Shown here piece by piece: positions 1 through 12,169 of a stretch of DNA of 64,000 bases; position 1 is the first letter of the stretch, and each line of letters begins with the position of its first letter. The position numbers and the translations under genes are program-made. Under the pieces are notes generated by a model. The model was not told where the DNA came from, did no database searches, and saw nothing but the letters and a program-made list of their open reading frames with translations. The DNA is from Planctomyces sp. SH-PL62 (GTDB lineage: Bacteria; Planctomycetota; Planctomycetia; Isosphaerales; Isosphaeraceae), in contig NZ_CP011273.1 of NCBI RefSeq assembly GCF_001610895.1, forward strand, positions 1-64,000, in the 5' to 3' direction.

Positions 1-1539
1 GTGATCATGGTCGGGGCGACCGGGAAGACGAAGGGACGCGAGCGGCAGGCGAAGGCGCCCGAGACGGATCGTTCGCTGGTCTCCCACGAGCTGGAGGGGG
101 CGCTTCGGGAGGCGGTCGCGGAGCGCGTCGGGGAGACGCGGTTCGGGCTGTGGTTCGGCGAGGGGGTCCGCCTGGGGGTCGTCGGCGAGGGCCAGGGGGA
201 TTCGGTCGAGGTCGTGGCGCCGAACGCCTACTTCCGCGACCGCATCAAGAGCGGGTTCGCGGCGAGCGTGGCCGACGCGGTGCGGCAGGTGGTCGGCCGG
301 TCCTTGCCCGTCTCTTACTCCGTGCAGGACGAGGCCGAGCCCCGTCACGACGTCGAGGCGGTCCCCGAGCGGCCGACGACGGGCGACGACCGTCGGACCA
401 AGGTGACGGTGCCGGTCCCGGGCGGGCCGAGGCCGTCGGCCTCGCCGGTCGAGCGGCCCTCGACCGACCTCCCCCACCGCTTCGCCGCCCCTCCGGGCTC
501 CTCGCGAGTCCTCCGCAGCCTCGACGACTTCGTGGTCGGCCCGGCGACCCAGCTCGGCTGCGCGGCGGCCCGCGAGATGGTCCGCTCGGGGGGGCGGTCG
601 TTCAACCCTCTGTTCATCCACGGGGGCGTCGGCCTGGGCAAGACCCACATGCTCGAAGGGATCGCCCAGGGCATGCGGCAGGCCCACCCCGGCCTCAACG
701 TCGTGCACGTCACGGCCGAGGCGTTCACGAACGGGTTTCTGGAGGCGATGCGGACCTCCTCGCTGTCGAGCTTCCGGAGCCGGTATCGGGGCGTCAACGT
801 CCTGGTGATCGACGACGTCCACTTCCTGGCCTCGAAGCGGGCGACGCAGGAGGAGTTCCTCCACACGTTCAACGCCCTCATCGAACGCGGCGTGCCGATC
901 GTTTTGTCTTCGGACCAGCATCCCAGGCGGATCGCCAAGCTGACCGACGAGCTGGCCACGCGGTTCCTGGGCGGGATGGTCGTCAAGCTCGACGCCCCCG
1001 ACCTGGAGACCCGCAAGGCGATCGTCCGGGCCAAGGCGAAGGCCAAGGGGGTCGAGGTCCCGTCGGCGGTGGTCGACTTCATCGCCGAGCACGTGAAGAC
1101 GAGCGTCCGGGAGCTGGAGGGGGCCTTGCAGAGCGTGCTGGCCCACGCCTCGCTGTCGAACCGGCCGGTCGGCATGGTGGTCGCGAAGACGGCCCTCCGC
1201 GAGACGATCCGCAACACGTCGCAGTCGGTGGCCCTCCGCGACGTCGAGAAGTCGATCTGCCTCTTCTTCCAGGTCGAGGCCGACGACCTCAAGTCCGGCA
1301 GCCGGGTCCGCACGCTGGCCTACCCCCGGATGCTGGCCATGTACCTGGCCCGCAAGCACGCCGGGGCCAGCTACAGCGAGATCGGCCGCTACTTCGGCGG
1401 GCGGAACCACTCGACCGTGATGTCGGCCGAGAAGAAGGTCGTCGGCTGGCTCAAGGACGACGCCCGCAGCCCGCTCCTCCCCGGCTTCGACAGCGTGGTC
1501 GAGATCCTCGCCGACCTGGAATCCAAGCTCGGCGCCTGA
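1..1539 (+). CDS. dnaA: Chromosomal replication initiator protein DnaA
   Basis: DnaA binds DnaA boxes at oriC and melts DNA in an ATP-dependent way. The 512-residue product has an N-terminal DnaA_N-type domain (about residues 28-95), a variable linker rich in P/R/D, and an AAA+ core. The core carries Walker A GGVGLGKT (residues 208-215) and Walker B VLVIDDVHF (DD at 271-272). The C-terminal DNA-binding domain carries the signature GGRNHSTVM (466-474). The start is the GTG at base 1; an ATG two codons later is the alternative. The gene stands alone: the next gene is convergent and is not dnaN. Nothing upstream is visible, and no TTATCCACA-type box was seen in the window, so oriC cannot be placed. 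Confidence 0.97.
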   Translation: MIMVGATGKTKGRERQAKAPETDRSLVSHELEGALREAVAERVGETRFGLWFGEGVRLGVVGEGQGDSVEVVAPNAYFRDRIKSGFAASVADAVRQVVGRSLPVSYSVQDEAEPRHDVEAVPERPTTGDDRRTKVTVPVPGGPRPSASPVERPSTDLPHRFAAPPGSSRVLRSLDDFVVGPATQLGCAAAREMVRSGGRSFNPLFIHGGVGLGKTHMLEGIAQGMRQAHPGLNVVHVTAEAFTNGFLEAMRTSSLSSFRSRYRGVNVLVIDDVHFLASKRATQEEFLHTFNALIERGVPIVLSSDQHPRRIAKLTDELATRFLGGMVVKLDAPDLETRKAIVRAKAKAKGVEVPSAVVDFIAEHVKTSVRELEGALQSVLAHASLSNRPVGMVVAKTALRETIRNTSQSVALRDVEKSICLFFQVEADDLKSGSRVRTLAYPRMLAMYLARKHAGASYSEIGRYFGGRNHSTVMSAEKKVVGWLKDDARSPLLPGFDSVVEILADLESKLGA

Positions 1540-1554
1540 GCCCCCCGCCCTCCC

Positions 1555-3372
1555 CTAGCGGCGGGTCAGCCCGTGGCGGACGCGCAGCAGGAGGCGTTCG
1601 AGCGGGTCGAGGGCGTTGATCTCGGCCAGGCGGGCGAGGACGCCCCGGACGTCGTCGGTGATGATCCCGGCGACGCCGTCGTCGACCAGCGAGGCGACGC
1701 GGTCGACGACGTTGACGGTCCAGGCCTGGACGGGCATGTCGCGCGACCGGGCGCGATCGACGAGATCCCGCGTGGCGAGCCGGGTCTCCACCATCAGGAA
1801 GTCCACGTCCAGCCGCGTCGGGTCGCCGATCACGGCGCCCGTGATGAAGCCGAGTTCCAGGCCGGGTTCCAGCCGACGCACGGCCTGGAGCGCCGGGTAC
1901 GACTGCCCGCAGATCCGGACCCGCCCCAGCGCGTCGGCCTTGCGGACGGCTTCGAGGACGGGGGCGACGAGCGCGACGGCCCCGGCGTCGTTCTTGGCCT
2001 TCAGCTCGATGTTGAGGCCGATCGAAGCCGAGGCGGCGGCCTGGAGGAATTCGTCGAGCGTCGCGATCCGCTCGCCGGCGAAGCCTGGGTCGAACGGCGT
2101 CCCCAGGTCGATTGCGCGGAGCTGTTCGAGGGTCGAGTCGACGATCCGCAGCGGCGAGCCCGCGATCCGCAGCAGGTCGTCGTCGTGGACGATCACGAGT
2201 TGATCGTCGGCCGTGGACTGGACGTCGATCTCGGCCCATTCGGCACCTTGCCGGGCGGCGATGCGGAGGGCGGCCACGGTGTTCTCGGGGCCGTCGAAGG
2301 CCCCCGCGCGGTGGGCCGTGACCTCGACGCGCTCGGAGACCCGGGCGTCGCCGATCAGCTCCTTCGCGGCCAGCGCGGAGAGCGCGAGCGAGCCGGCCGA
2401 GAGGGCCACGGCGGCCGTCGTCCACCATCGGGCGCGGGGCTCGTCGACCACCGTCTCGCGGATCACCCCCCCGGCCTGCTTGTAGCTGGCCATGATCAGC
2501 GCCGCGAAAATCGCCGCGGCCGCCGCCGAGAACCCCGCCAGCAGGGCGCCGTCGACCGCCAGGAGCGCGGCCGTCGCCGCCACCGCGAGCTTCGGCGAGG
2601 GGCCGACCTGGTCCAGCACCAGGCCGTTGATCGTGTGCAGCAGCCACGTCAGCGCGGCCGACGCCGCGAGGAAGCCGGCCCCGGCCCCCAGCACGACGAC
2701 CGCCAGTCGGCCGATCCGCCCCGAGGTCCGCCGGCCGCTGGAGCGGAGGGCCGTCCACGGGGCGCGGACGTCCTCGAACAGCACGGCCGGGACGGCGAAC
2801 ATCCAGCGCAGGTAGAGCCAGCCCGCCGCCGCCGCGTACAGAACCCCGATCGCGCCGACCGCCGCGACCCCCTCCCAGAACGCGGCCGGGCGCTCGACCA
2901 CCAGCCGGTTGAGGTCGTGGGGCCCCCAGAGCTTCGCATAAGCGAACGCCCCCGCCGCCCCGAACGGCGCGGCCAGCAGCAGGAGCAGCACGGCCTGGAG
3001 CAGGTCCACCTTGAGCAACGCCGGCAGCCGCTTGACGGAGTCGAACGCGTGCCAGACGCCGGGGCCGTCGCCCGAGAGGACCCCCATCACCCCCGCCAGC
3101 CGCAGGCTCAGCGTCGTGAGCTGCAGCGCCGTCAGGACAGCCAGCCCGGCCAGCCCGACCGGCGACAGGAAGAACGCGACGATCTCGAAGTTGCCGACCG
3201 AGCAACGCCCCCACGACTGCAAGGCCAGCCGCAGCACCCCCGCCGCCGTCGGCGCCAGCACCGCCGCCTCCAGCAGCGAGAACGCCGCCGAGAACGTCAG
3301 CAACGGCCCCCACCGCCGCCTCACGCGGGCCAGGACCATACGCATCGAATCGTCATGCGTCTCCACCTTCAT
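1555..3372 (-). CDS. Membrane-anchored glycerophosphodiester phosphodiesterase
   Basis: 605 residues. The N-terminal half (about 1-335) has several hydrophobic segments and resembles the membrane domain found in front of some GDPD enzymes. The C-terminal half is a GDPD TIM barrel that would hydrolyse glycerophosphodiesters. It has an HRxG-type motif with His354, followed by ENT, an E-x-D pair (AEIDV) and HDDDL, which are the usual catalytic and metal positions. Its stop lies 15 bases from the dnaA stop (convergent). It follows carB on the same strand, but a strong hairpin at 3407-3445 lies between them, so it may have its own promoter. An in-frame ATG at codon 10 (MRMVLAR) is an alternative start. 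Confidence 0.88.
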   Translation of the reverse strand: MKVETHDDSMRMVLARVRRRWGPLLTFSAAFSLLEAAVLAPTAAGVLRLALQSWGRCSVGNFEIVAFFLSPVGLAGLAVLTALQLTTLSLRLAGVMGVLSGDGPGVWHAFDSVKRLPALLKVDLLQAVLLLLLAAPFGAAGAFAYAKLWGPHDLNRLVVERPAAFWEGVAAVGAIGVLYAAAAGWLYLRWMFAVPAVLFEDVRAPWTALRSSGRRTSGRIGRLAVVVLGAGAGFLAASAALTWLLHTINGLVLDQVGPSPKLAVAATAALLAVDGALLAGFSAAAAAIFAALIMASYKQAGGVIRETVVDEPRARWWTTAAVALSAGSLALSALAAKELIGDARVSERVEVTAHRAGAFDGPENTVAALRIAARQGAEWAEIDVQSTADDQLVIVHDDDLLRIAGSPLRIVDSTLEQLRAIDLGTPFDPGFAGERIATLDEFLQAAASASIGLNIELKAKNDAGAVALVAPVLEAVRKADALGRVRICGQSYPALQAVRRLEPGLELGFITGAVIGDPTRLDVDFLMVETRLATRDLVDRARSRDMPVQAWTVNVVDRVASLVDDGVAGIITDDVRGVLARLAEINALDPLERLLLRVRHGLTRR

Positions 3373-3406
3373 GCGATGACCTCGGCGTCGACGGGGCGAG
3401 CTTGAA

Positions 3407-3445
3407 CATAACGTCCTTCCCCCCCGGCGGGGGAAGGATGTTATG
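3407..3445 (-). terminator. Long hairpin between carB and the GDPD gene
   Basis: The arms CATAACGTCCTTCCCCC (3407-3423) and GGGGGAAGGATGTTATG (3429-3445) pair over 17 bp with one mismatch and a 5-base loop. It lies 21 bases past the carB stop, so it could terminate carB transcription. There is no clear U-tract. The CCTTCCCCC/GGGGGAAGG core recurs at 34051-34073, so this may be one copy of a dispersed palindromic repeat serving as a terminator. Confidence 0.55.
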
Positions 3446-3466
3446 CCCCGGACCGCGGGAGGCCGC

Positions 3467-6703
<3,237 letters not shown>

Positions 6704-7024
6704 GGCAGGTCGTTCTCGCGTCTTATAGATGAGGAAGGATGGGGTGGGCCGGTGGGCGTCGAGCCGGGTCGCGTCGCGCGCAACCCCTTCGCGGGCCGCC
6801 CCTTGCCGCGCGAAACACGCCTCGGGCCGCGCTCGCCCTCGGACTTCCTCAACGAGGCGGCGCGGCCCGGAAAATTTCCCGATCTTAGCACTTTTCCCGG
6901 GGCCGCAGCAAGGGTGGCGACGGCGGGAACCGCCGGGCGGCGTGCGTTCGGAGGGCGCGAGATTCCCTCGAACGTCGAATGTCCCGCGACCCGGGATGGG
7001 TCAGAAGACCTCAGCCCCCCAGCC
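6704..7024. other. Intergenic region upstream of carB
   Basis: About 320 bases with no convincing gene. It contains a candidate minus-strand promoter (6882-6911), the carB leader of about 170 nt, and the perfect palindrome GGAAAATTTCC at 6869-6879 just downstream of the -10. Confidence 0.6.
6882..6911 (-). promoter_or_regulatory. Candidate sigma70 promoter for carB
   Basis: On the minus strand, TTGCTG (6906-6911), an 18-base spacer and TAAGAT (6882-6887). Directly downstream is the palindrome GGAAAATTTCC (6869-6879), which could be an operator. The match is moderate (4/6 at the -10) and is based on reading only. Confidence 0.35.
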
Positions 7025-7606
7025 TCAGTGGAACACGGTGACGCGAGGAGCGAAGGCCGGCTCGGGAGCCATGAATATCAGCCGAATCCCATCGTCCGAG
7101 ACGAGATAGGTCTCCTCGGTCGAGACGGACGCCGAGAACATTCCCGACTCGAACACGGGAGTGACGCGGATTCGGACGCAGAGCCCCAGCGGGGTCGTCG
7201 CCATCTCCTGGATGATCCCGCTCCAGGCCACGATCGCCGGTGCCTCGTCGAAGTCGATCCAGGAGCAACGGAGGGCCCGTTCCTGGGGGACGAATCGGGC
7301 GATCTCCGTCTGCAAGGTGATCCTTTGGGCCACCGCCTGCTGTCGTTCCAGGTCAGGACCTTGGGCGTTGGGGCCGGGCGAGATGGTGAGAAGCCAACGC
7401 GCCGGCACCTCTTCCAGAAAAGCATCCTCGGGGGCGTCCGGCGAGTCAGGGGCGTTCGCGAACGCGGCGAGGGTCGACACGATCGGTCCCTGGGCGTTCG
7501 ACCGACCGGCAAGTCCCACCCCTGCCAGACCGACGAACGATGTCGCCACGATCGACCTCACGAAGGCACCGCGGCGGAACTGGGGGCACGCTGCAGCTCG
7601 AGTCAT
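7025..7606 (-). CDS. Exported protein of unknown function
   Basis: 193 residues, family not recognised. The N-terminus has a twin-arginine-like stretch (RRGAFVRS), a hydrophobic run (IVATSFVGLAGVGLAG) and a possible cleavage after SNAQ, so export is likely. The rest mixes beta-type and acidic segments and ends VTVFH. The ATG at 7606 is preceded by GAGGAGG at 9 bases. It lies 27 bases downstream of the interrupted gene at 7634-8464 on the same strand, so the two probably form one transcription unit. Confidence 0.6.
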   Translation of the reverse strand: MTRAAACPQFRRGAFVRSIVATSFVGLAGVGLAGRSNAQGPIVSTLAAFANAPDSPDAPEDAFLEEVPARWLLTISPGPNAQGPDLERQQAVAQRITLQTEIARFVPQERALRCSWIDFDEAPAIVAWSGIIQEMATTPLGLCVRIRVTPVFESGMFSASVSTEETYLVSDDGIRLIFMAPEPAFAPRVTVFH

Positions 7607-7633
7607 CGAAAACGCCTCCTCGTTGGTGGCTGG

Positions 7634-8464
7634 TTAGTCAGCCTCGATAATGTAAGTACCGGGTCCATCCTTCTTGAAGCGGAAGCTCATAGGCAGGAAC
7701 TCCGCATAGTCGATAAATCCTCCAGGATATGTGAATTTGATTCTGATCTCCTGGTCAAGCGAGACGACGATGTTCTCGAGGGGCCGCGTCGCGTAGTATG
7801 TCGGATCGTCGTTCACTTGTTTCATATCAACAATAGTGCCGCCTTGGATGGTGAAGCGCGAAGCTAGTGGGTCGGACGAACTCCCGGGGACCCATCCAGA
7901 AGGCGGCTCGACGCTAAACACAGCTCCCGTGTTTGTGTAGACCGTGAGATTTGTTATGCTTTATTGAGCAAAACCTGATATGTACGCGGCTCCGGCGTCG
8001 CCTTGCTTGACCCGAAAGACAATGTTGCGGTCCGATCCAATAGGCGTCGATACGTTGGTTCCAGAAATGATTTCAAGTTCGTCTGGCTTTGGGATGATCA
8101 GGGACTTGGTGACGACAATTGGGACAACGTAGGGGTTTCCGGGGTAAGGAAACAGCGTCATGGTGCATCGAAATTCATAGGTTCCCGGAAGGGGCAAGTA
8201 AGAAAGAAGAGTCGCTGAGGTGGTGTTGGTGGCGCCCGTCGGTGTTCCCCAAGAAGTTACGACGGGCGAAATCAAGCGGCTTTCCCAAAGGTAGCCGGAC
8301 ACATTCCACGGGCGACCATCGATCGAAAATTCGCACCCTGAGCCGAAAGTCACGGGGGTCGGGTTTGTCTTGATGCTTTGGCTATGTCCGCACGGAACCC
8401 AGGCATGAAAGATTATCAAGCCCATGCCGACTGCGTACCTGAACATTGAGTAGGCGCGAGCCAT
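7634..8464 (-). pseudogene. Exported protein of unknown function, interrupted by an in-frame TAA
   Basis: Two open segments lie in the same reading frame. The first (8464-7961, 167 residues) starts MARAYSMF with a hydrophobic signal-like N-terminus and ends at TAA (7961-7963). Thirteen sense codons later the second segment continues to 7634 (95 residues from a possible GTG at 7921). Read through the stop, the sequence runs smoothly (AAYISGFAQ, stop, SITNLTVYTNTG), as expected for a single protein of about 276 residues in which a CAA-like codon became TAA. No homology is recognised. Base composition is clearly more A/T-rich than the neighbours, suggesting acquired DNA. Alternatives are a truncated but functional 167-residue protein or a sequencing error. 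Confidence 0.6.
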
Positions 8465-8945
8465 TGTTTATACTCCGAGGCTAGTGCAACAAAGAGGATC
8501 TGCTCGAATCGAAGTCTTGTCAAGCTGGCCTAGCGCTTCGAGACGGTTTCCGTCTCGCGTTCATTCGCGGTTCGATATTTGCGAGAGACCGAGCTGGGCG
8601 AGGTATCGCAAGGAGTGTTGTCGACGCATCTTTCGGCGGACCATCGACGTCCCCCTTAGGTTCTATGCCAGCAGAGACTGTTTTACGCCGCCTAGCAAAG
8701 CAATGGGGACATCGGTCATCGGCCAGGCATTCATCAGGGAGAGTTTGGGCGGCCTGTGATGCAGGAGTCGCTCGGATGGGACTGGATGGGGGGCAAACGA
8801 ACAGTTGGTTAACCAGCGAAGGAGGGGGGGGCAAGGCAGTATGGGTGGAGATTGAGGCACTGTATAGTCCTCAATCTTCCCTGATCTGGTGCCTGGCCAA
8901 TCCTGCCCGTTGCGGCTTCGGGATCTCGATTCAGGAGGGAGAGGG
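8465..8945. other. Gene-free, relatively A/T-rich region
   Basis: About 480 bases between the interrupted gene (-) and the DUF1559 gene (+). Open frames exist on both strands, but none has a sensible start, ribosome site or recognisable sequence. The region continues the lower GC content seen from about 7630. It presumably holds two divergent promoters, which I could not place. Confidence 0.5.
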
Positions 8946-9935
8946 ATGCGATCGATCGATCCGGTCGGACTGCGACGGGGCTTCACGTTGATCGAACTGC
9001 TGGTCGTGATCGCGATCATCGGCCTGCTCGTCGGGCTGATTCTGCCGGCGGTCCAGTCGGCTCGCGAGGCCGCCCGGCGGCTCCAGTGCACGAACAACCT
9101 CAAGCAAGTGGGGCTGGCGCTCCACGCCTACCACGACGCCGCCGGGGCGTTCCCGCCGGGCGTCGTCCTGCGGGGATGGCCCGCCGACCCGGCGGTCCCC
9201 CATCCTCCGGGGGGAGGCTGGGGCTGCGCGATCCTGGGCTGGCTCGAACAGAGGTCGCTCTTCGACGCGTTCAACTTCGCCCCGTCGTTCTTCGAGAGGG
9301 TCCACGACAACCGGACTGCGGGCTCCGCGCCGATCGCGACGTTCCACTGCCCCAGCTCGGCCGGCGGCGGTCCCGTAGACCACGGCTTCATGATGCCGAC
9401 GCCCATTCACGGCTTCGACTGGCTCGCGCCCGGTCAGTACGTCGGGTCGGCCGGGCGGCTCGACACCCCGGGATTCGGCCGGGGAGCGTGGTCGGTTCGC
9501 TCGGGGGACGGCGTCTTCTTCGGCGACAGCCGGGTCGGCCTGCGGGACCTGCGCGACGGCTCGTCGTCCACCCTCCTCGTCGGCGAGCGTTCCCGGCGCA
9601 TCGCCGATGCGACCTGGGTCGGCGTGGCCTTCCCCTCGGGCAACCTTTGCACGAAGGACGGCTGGAAGCTGCAGGGCTGCACCTCGTCGTTGTTCCTCGC
9701 CCTCGGTCGGACCGGCCCGTCCGAGGGCTTCTGGAGGCTCGACGACACGTCGGAGAGGATCTCCCGCGACCCGAACGCCGGCCCGGACGGGTTCAGCAGC
9801 GACCACGACGGGGTCGGAAATTTCGCGATGGCCGACGGCTCGGTCCGGTTCATCAAGGCGACGATCGCCCCGGCCGTCCTCCGAGCCCTCGCCACCCGCG
9901 CGGGGGGCGAGGTCGTGGACGCCTCGGCGTACTGA
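8946..9935 (+). CDS. DUF1559 protein with prepilin-type N-terminus
   Basis: 329 residues. This is a planctomycete-expanded family of secreted, pilin-like proteins. The N-terminus RRGFTLIELLVVIAIIG is the type IV prepilin cleavage/methylation motif. It is followed by the DUF1559 hallmark LPAVQSAREAARR and NNLKQVGLALHAYHD. The C-terminus has the characteristic H-x-G-GxxNFAMADGSVRF-like ending (GNFAMADGSVRFI). I chose the ATG at 8946 because AGGAGGGA sits 5 bases upstream (8933-8940); frames opening further upstream lack any signal. Role unknown; probably a surface or periplasmic pseudopilin. Confidence 0.93.
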   Translation: MRSIDPVGLRRGFTLIELLVVIAIIGLLVGLILPAVQSAREAARRLQCTNNLKQVGLALHAYHDAAGAFPPGVVLRGWPADPAVPHPPGGGWGCAILGWLEQRSLFDAFNFAPSFFERVHDNRTAGSAPIATFHCPSSAGGGPVDHGFMMPTPIHGFDWLAPGQYVGSAGRLDTPGFGRGAWSVRSGDGVFFGDSRVGLRDLRDGSSSTLLVGERSRRIADATWVGVAFPSGNLCTKDGWKLQGCTSSLFLALGRTGPSEGFWRLDDTSERISRDPNAGPDGFSSDHDGVGNFAMADGSVRFIKATIAPAVLRALATRAGGEVVDASAY

Positions 9936-9952
9936 CCGCCGGGCGCGGTCAG
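9932..9952. terminator. Bidirectional terminator-like hairpin over two stop codons
   Basis: CTGACCGC (9932-9939) and GCGGTCAG (9945-9952) form a perfect 8-bp stem with a 5-base loop. The stem contains the TGA of the DUF1559 gene (+) and the TGA of the GT2 gene (-), so the two convergent genes share it. No U-tract is visible. Confidence 0.45.
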
Positions 9953-10875
9953 GCGTCGCGCTCGGTCACCCGATTCTCATACACGTTCGCCCACGACAGG
10001 AAGTCGTAGAACGACAGCAGGGTGCAGAAGACCAGGCCCGGCTTGCCGTCGAGGAAGCCGAGGCGGAGGACGTAGGAGTAGAGGAAGCGGACGGCGGGAC
10101 GCATCGGCAGGCGGAGATAGATTTTCTTGAGCATCCGCTTGAACCGCTTGCCCCGGCCGATGGACTTCGGGATCGGCTCGCTGAGGAACCGTTCGTACTG
10201 GGCGGCTTCCCAGACGGCGTAGCGGTTGTGTTTCTCGACCCAGGCGGCGATGGTCGGATAGGCGTGGTGGTCCAGCTCGTGTCGCAGGCGGCCGACGCGG
10301 CCTTGCAGCTCGACGTGTTCGTGAGCCTCGTTGTCTCCCGAACGGCCGCCGGTGTGGTCGGGCATACGTTCGTAGCGGCCGAGCTTGTGCTTGAACAGGC
10401 GGAGGTTCCAGCACTCGGAATATCCGCAATGCTTGATGCGTCGACCCAGGAAGTAATACTTGGAGTTGAGGTAGAAGCCCTCGGCCTCGTCGGCGGCGAT
10501 CCGCGCCCGGATCTCCTCGGCCAGCTCGGGGACGACGACCTCGTCGGCGTCGACGATGAGGACCCACTCGTTGCGGAACGGCAGGTTCTCGAGCGCCCAG
10601 TTCTTCTTCTTGGGGAAGACGCCGTTGAACGCGAACTGGACGACGCTCGCGCCGTGCTCGACGGCCACGTCGCAGGTGTCGTCGTTGCTCTGGCTGTCGA
10701 CGACGAAGACCTCGTCGGCCCAGTCGAGGGCCGGCAGGCAGCGGCGCAGGTTGGCGGACTCGTTCTTGACCGGCACGATCACGCTGACCGGCGCCCGACC
10801 CGTGCGCGGGGCGTCGGCGGATCGCTCGGGAGCCTGGGCTTGAACTTGGGTTCGGGCTTCGTCCAGGACGGGCAT
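9949..10875 (-). CDS. Glycosyltransferase family 2 (WaaE/KdtX-like)
   Basis: 308 residues. GT-A fold glycosyltransferase: SVIVPVKNE near residue 30, a DSQSNDDT nucleotide-binding segment and the metal-binding DADEVV. The region after it (GFYLNSKYYFLGRRIKHCG) resembles lipopolysaccharide-core beta-glucosyltransferases of the WaaE type. The C-terminus contains hydrophobic stretches (VRFLYSYVLRLGFLDG) probably for membrane association. Last gene of the minus-strand exopolysaccharide locus, 55 bases after the preceding GT4. Donor and acceptor sugars cannot be told from sequence. Confidence 0.9.
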   Translation of the reverse strand: MPVLDEARTQVQAQAPERSADAPRTGRAPVSVIVPVKNESANLRRCLPALDWADEVFVVDSQSNDDTCDVAVEHGASVVQFAFNGVFPKKKNWALENLPFRNEWVLIVDADEVVVPELAEEIRARIAADEAEGFYLNSKYYFLGRRIKHCGYSECWNLRLFKHKLGRYERMPDHTGGRSGDNEAHEHVELQGRVGRLRHELDHHAYPTIAAWVEKHNRYAVWEAAQYERFLSEPIPKSIGRGKRFKRMLKKIYLRLPMRPAVRFLYSYVLRLGFLDGKPGLVFCTLLSFYDFLSWANVYENRVTERDA

Positions 10876-10930
10876 GGGGTCTCGACTCCGGGAGTGTGGG
10901 GCGGGCCTTGGGCCGGGGACGGTCGTCCGG

Positions 10931-12121
10931 TCAGGCGATGACGCATTCGGGCGGGGCGCCGCCGCCGGCGAGCCAGCGGTAAACGTCGGCGAGCTTGGCG
11001 GCCTGCTGCTCCCAGGTGTACTCCGATTCGACGAGTCGTCGGCCGTTGGCGCCGAGCGTCCGGCGCTCCTCGGGGGAGCGTTCCAGCAGCTCGCGGAGGG
11101 CCCGCGTCAGCGCCTCGGCCTCGGGCTCGACGACCACGGCGGCATCGGCTTTGGCGGCCTCGGGGAAGTAGCAGGCGGTGGTGAAGACGGCGGGGAGCGA
11201 GCAGGCGAGGGCTTCCAGGATCGCCATGCTGAACCCCTCGCTGTAGCTGGGGAGCGTGAAGGCGTCGGCCGCCGCCCAGACCCGCCGCGACTTCGCGCCG
11301 GAGACGTGGCCGACGTACGTCGCCCGGTCGTTCAGGCCCAGCTCGCTGATGCGGTGGGAGAACGGCGTGAGGGCCCCATCGTCCTTGCCGGCGATCAGCA
11401 GGTGGAGCTGGGGGAAGTCGCGGGCCAGCGCGCCCAGGGCGTCGGCCAGCAGGTCCAGGCCCTTCTTGGCGTGGACCCGGCCGTAGAACAGGAGCACGAA
11501 CTTGTCCTTCAGCTCCGGGTGCTCGGCCTCGAGCGCCTCGCGGGGCGGCAGGTCGTCGAGCGCCGCCAGGTCGACGCCGTTGGGGACGAAGCAGACCGGG
11601 GTCCACGGCGCGAGGTCGCGGAGGTGGCCGATCTCGGGCCGCGACAGCGCGTGCAGGCAGGACGCCCGCCGGAGATTCCGCGACTCGACCAGGGCCAGGT
11701 AGAGCTTCTTCTTCCAGCGCTTGTGCCGCAGCGCCCAGGGCTCGGCCATGCCGTGCGCGGCCATCACGTAAGGCACCTTCGCCGACCGCGCGACGGCCGC
11801 CCCGCGCCGGGAGTGGAACTGCCAGAGGCCGTGCATGTGGACGACGTCGGCCGAGCGCACGGCGGCGTCAAGGTCGACGTCGGGTCCGTCGATCGCCAGG
11901 CCCTCGGGCGCGGCCAGTTCGTCGAGCCGCGAGGGGGTCGGCGTCACGATCCGAACGTCCCCCCCCGCCCGCTTCAGCGCGCCGGTCATTCCCAGGATGC
12001 TCGGCACCATGCCGCCGTCGCGGACCGGGTCCAGGCCGTTGCACAGGTGGAGCCAGCGGGCGGGGGCGGCGCTCGTCTCGGTTCGCTTCGACCTGGTCGT
12101 CAGGGTCGTCATCGGTGTCAC
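10931..12121 (-). CDS. Glycosyltransferase family 4 (GT-B fold)
   Basis: 396 residues. GT-B retaining glycosyltransferase with an N-terminal acceptor domain (HLCNGLDPVRDGGM) and a C-terminal donor domain. The donor domain contains FYGRVHAKKGLDLLADAL and the E-x7-E motif in EGFSMAILEALACSLP. Belongs to the polysaccharide locus. Start ATG 12121; a second in-frame ATG three codons later is possible. Substrate unknown. Confidence 0.92.
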   Translation of the reverse strand: MTPMTTLTTRSKRTETSAAPARWLHLCNGLDPVRDGGMVPSILGMTGALKRAGGDVRIVTPTPSRLDELAAPEGLAIDGPDVDLDAAVRSADVVHMHGLWQFHSRRGAAVARSAKVPYVMAAHGMAEPWALRHKRWKKKLYLALVESRNLRRASCLHALSRPEIGHLRDLAPWTPVCFVPNGVDLAALDDLPPREALEAEHPELKDKFVLLFYGRVHAKKGLDLLADALGALARDFPQLHLLIAGKDDGALTPFSHRISELGLNDRATYVGHVSGAKSRRVWAAADAFTLPSYSEGFSMAILEALACSLPAVFTTACYFPEAAKADAAVVVEPEAEALTRALRELLERSPEERRTLGANGRRLVESEYTWEQQAAKLADVYRWLAGGGAPPECVIA

Positions 12122-12169
12122 CTCCGTGTGTCGTTCGAGTCGCGAGATCCTTCGTGGCGTTCCTGCGGG

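Noticed and set aside
1-1560. oriC or DnaA boxes around dnaA
   Set aside because: No TTATCCACA-like cluster was seen, and upstream sequence is outside the window.
2311-2313. GDPD motif reads HRA instead of the usual HRG, suspected inactivation
   Set aside because: The catalytic His and Arg and the downstream acidic and His residues are intact; the next residue tolerates change in the family.
8484-8991. Small open frames on both strands in the region before the DUF1559 gene
   Set aside because: No ribosome sites, no coherent composition and mutual overlap; the DUF1559 start at 8946 is well supported.
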